DNA of 6,481 nucleotides from Elusimicrobiota bacterium (GTDB lineage Bacteria > Elusimicrobiota > Elusimicrobia > UBA1565 > UBA9628): positions 1-6,481 of the forward strand of contig JAHFCD010000141.1 of assembly GCA_023249695.1 (NCBI GenBank). The letters are read 5' to 3'. The notes under the pieces are model-generated. The model searched no databases and was not told the origin of the DNA. It saw nothing but the letters and a program-made list of their open reading frames with translations. The first letter of the stretch is position 1. Each line of letters opens with the position of its first letter. This document shows positions 4,965 to 6,481 of the stretch, piece by piece. The translations under genes and the position numbers were made by a program.

Positions 4965-6145
4965 AAAGCTTCGACGCCGTGATCCTCGGCTCCGGCGGCG
5001 CGGGCTTGATGTGCGCGATCACGGCCGCGAAGCGCGGCCTGACGGTCGCCGTCGTCGATCATGCGGCCAAGCCCGGCGGCAAGCTCATCATCTCCGGCGG
5101 CGGGCGCTGCAACTTCACCAACCGCGAGGTCGGCGCGGAGAACTTCGTCTCGGAGAACGCGCACTTCGCGAAGTCGGCGCTGTCGCGCTTCATGCCCGCG
5201 GATTTCATCGAGATGGTCGAAGCCCACGGCATCCCCTACCACGAGCGAAAGCACGGCCAGCTGTTCTGCGACGCCTCCGCGCAGCAGATCATCGACATGC
5301 TGGTGAAGAGCGCCCGCGAGGCGGGCGCCGAACTTTTTCAGAAGCACAAGGTTTTGGCCGCCGCCAAAACAAACGACGGGTTTCTCGTGACGACGGATCA
5401 GGGCGAATTCCCGGCGAAAAAGCTCGTGGTCGCCACCGGCGGTCTTTCCTTCCCGAAATTCGGCGCCACTCCCGTCGGCTACGACATCGCCAAGCAGTTC
5501 GGCCTCAAGATCGTGTCGCGCGTCCCGGCGCTCGACGGCTTCGTCTTCAGCGACGCGGACCGGGTCCGGCTCGAGGGCTTCTCCGGCATCGCCCTCGACG
5601 CGGTGATGACGACCAACGGCGTCGTGTTCCGCGAGAATCTGCTGTTCACGCACGCCGGCTTCAGCGGCCCCGTCGCGCTGCAGGCGTCCTTGCACTGGAA
5701 CCCGGGCGACGAGGTGAGGATCAACTTCATCCCCGCGCTGTCGCGCGAGGAACTGATGGGCTGGTTCTCCTCGCGCAAGGGCAACAAGCTCGAGATCAAG
5801 AACCAGATGGCCGTCCTCGTGCCCAAGCGCCTGGCCGAGCGCTTCTGCGACCTCTACCTTCCCGAGGCGCTCGACATGGGCAACTTCCCGAAAAAGGACC
5901 TCGCCGCGTTCTGCGAGAAGCTTCAGGATTGGCCGTTCCTCCCGCAGGGAACCGTCGGCTACGGCAAGGCGGAGGTCACGCGCGGAGGAGTCGACACGTC
6001 GGAGCTGTCGTCCAAGACGATGGAAGCCCGGAAAGCCCCCGGCCTCTTCTTCATCGGCGAGGTCGTCGACGTCACCGGCTGGCTCGGCGGCTTCAACTAC
6101 CAGTGGGCCTGGGCGTCAGGCAAGGCGGCGGGGGAAGCCCTTTAG
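4961..6145 (+). CDS. HI0933/YhiN-type NAD(P)/FAD-dependent oxidoreductase (BaiN/RdsA-like), 394 aa
   Basis: A full-length flavoprotein (family about 390-420 aa) of unclear substrate. The best-studied relative, BaiN, acts on bile acid intermediates, but most members are uncharacterised. Domain marks: dinucleotide-binding VILGSGGAGLMCAITAAKRG (7-26), the family signature SGGGRCNFTN (45-54), HGQLFCDASAQQIIDML (98-114, as in YhiN), ATGGLSFPKFGATPVGYDIA (158-177), ENLLFTHAGFSGPVAL (225-240), and the closing FAD-site motif GEVVDVTGWLGGFNYQWAWA (366-385) followed by SGKAAG. No membrane segment or signal peptide is present. The start is GTG at 4961, giving a GTGA overlap with the hydrolase stop. The nearest Shine-Dalgarno-like stretch (GAAAGAA, about 10 nt upstream) is weak, so reinitiation after the hydrolase is likely. 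The frame is also open far upstream inside the hydrolase gene, but the family N-terminus begins just after this GTG. It abuts a convergent gene with no spacer. Confidence 0.93.
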   Translation: MKSFDAVILGSGGAGLMCAITAAKRGLTVAVVDHAAKPGGKLIISGGGRCNFTNREVGAENFVSENAHFAKSALSRFMPADFIEMVEAHGIPYHERKHGQLFCDASAQQIIDMLVKSAREAGAELFQKHKVLAAAKTNDGFLVTTDQGEFPAKKLVVATGGLSFPKFGATPVGYDIAKQFGLKIVSRVPALDGFVFSDADRVRLEGFSGIALDAVMTTNGVVFRENLLFTHAGFSGPVALQASLHWNPGDEVRINFIPALSREELMGWFSSRKGNKLEIKNQMAVLVPKRLAERFCDLYLPEALDMGNFPKKDLAAFCEKLQDWPFLPQGTVGYGKAEVTRGGVDTSELSSKTMEARKAPGLFFIGEVVDVTGWLGGFNYQWAWASGKAAGEAL

Positions 6146-6481
6146 CTACTTGCCGTGGCACTTCTTGAACTTCTTTCCGCTTCCGCAGTGGCAGGGGTCA
6201 TTGCGGCCGATGTCGGGGCCGGTGTTGACGTGGGTTTCCGGCTTGGGGGACTTGCCGTCCACAAACAGCCAGTTCGCGCCTTCCTTGCGGAACGTCGCGA
6301 TCTCGTGGTGCTCGTAGTCCTGGCCGTTCTGGGAGAAGCCGGCGATGAAGCTCACGATGCCCGTCGTGTCGGTGGGGCCGCCGGCTTTCGTCGCGACCAC
6401 GGCGAGACCGCGCCAGGTGCTGTCCTTGGCCCACTTCTCGGAGGCCTTGCGGTCGAAGTCGGCGCGGCTCTCGGGCGCGTG
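6146..6481 (-). CDS. YchJ-family (UPF0225) SEC-C protein, C-terminal part, cut by the window edge
   Basis: The frame is open from the right edge to a TAG at 6146-6148, giving 111 residues. Counting from the first visible residue, the part [20 protein letters not shown] (5-24) through [13 protein letters not shown] and [20 protein letters not shown] matches the YchJ middle domain (W..L...V......D..G.V.F.A.....G..HHE...F....W.FVDG). It ends in a SEC-C zinc-binding motif, [20 protein letters not shown], with C-x-C-x8-C-H ligands. The family usually has CPCGSG; here the residue between the first two cysteines is His. SEC-C motifs bind zinc and, in SecA, mediate SecB/ribosome contact. The role of YchJ proteins is unknown. 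The true start lies outside the window; the GTG at 6400 is internal, since homology extends upstream of it. Confidence 0.9.
   Translation of the reverse strand, partial: HAPESRADFDRKASEKWAKDSTWRGLAVVATKAGGPTDTTGIVSFIAGFSQNGQDYEHHEIATFRKEGANWLFVDGKSPKPETHVNTGPDIGRNDPCHCGSGKKFKKCHGK

Noticed and set aside
4227..5695. Minus-strand frames of 228 and 261 aa opposite the hydrolase and flavoprotein
   Set aside because: No motifs, biased composition and no start signals; they are antisense shadows of certain genes.
6150..6160. Small TGCC/GGCA symmetry after the flavoprotein stop as a terminator
   Set aside because: Four-base arms, almost no loop and no T-run; it lies in the codons of the YchJ SEC-C motif.
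5011..6168. 385-aa plus-strand frame overlapping the flavoprotein gene
   Set aside because: Arg-rich out-of-frame shadow; the family motifs all lie in the 4961-6145 frame.

Overview
The window is a GC-rich bacterial chromosome segment (roughly two thirds G+C by eye), densely packed with seven protein-coding genes plus one reading frame cut by the left edge. There is no sign of phage, IS element, CRISPR array or RNA gene. The content is housekeeping and conserved metabolism: alanyl-tRNA synthetase, a YhiN/HI0933-type flavoprotein, a dienelactone-hydrolase-like enzyme, a YchJ-type SEC-C protein and an SPFH/prohibitin-like protein. The lineage cannot be fixed from sequence alone. The AlaRS is a normal bacterial type, and an uncultured GC-rich phylum (for example Elusimicrobiota) is only a weak guess.

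Layout. (1) 1-547, minus strand: a 58-aa one-helix membrane protein followed 3 nt later by an SPFH/prohibitin-like gene that runs off the left edge. (2) 548-691: a divergent promoter region. (3) 692-1324, plus strand: an unrecognised membrane-anchored 210-aa protein. (4) 1329-4192, minus strand: alaS followed 11 nt later by an 88-aa conserved-looking protein. (5) 4193-4238: a 46-bp divergent promoter built around a 32-bp near-perfect palindrome. (6) 4239-6145, plus strand: the dienelactone hydrolase homologue, whose stop overlaps the GTG start of the flavoprotein gene. (7) 6146-6481, minus strand: the C-terminal part of a YchJ-type protein, cut by the right edge. Convergent gene pairs are almost or exactly abutting (4 nt and 0 nt) and show no recognisable intrinsic terminator.

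The most interesting signals are regulatory. All four transcription units whose first gene lies inside the window have a -10-like hexamer only 5 to 11 nt upstream of the start codon and no Shine-Dalgarno, which predicts leaderless or nearly leaderless mRNAs. Three downstream genes in the operons instead use an internal AGGAG-type Shine-Dalgarno or a GTGA overlap. In the alaS/hydrolase intergenic region the two -10 boxes sit in the two arms of one palindrome, so the two promoters must compete and probably share one regulator. E. coli AlaRS is known to bind a palindrome at its own promoter, which makes autoregulation a testable idea. Six of the seven visible stop codons are TAG, normally the rarest bacterial stop, and the one exception is forced by a gene overlap.
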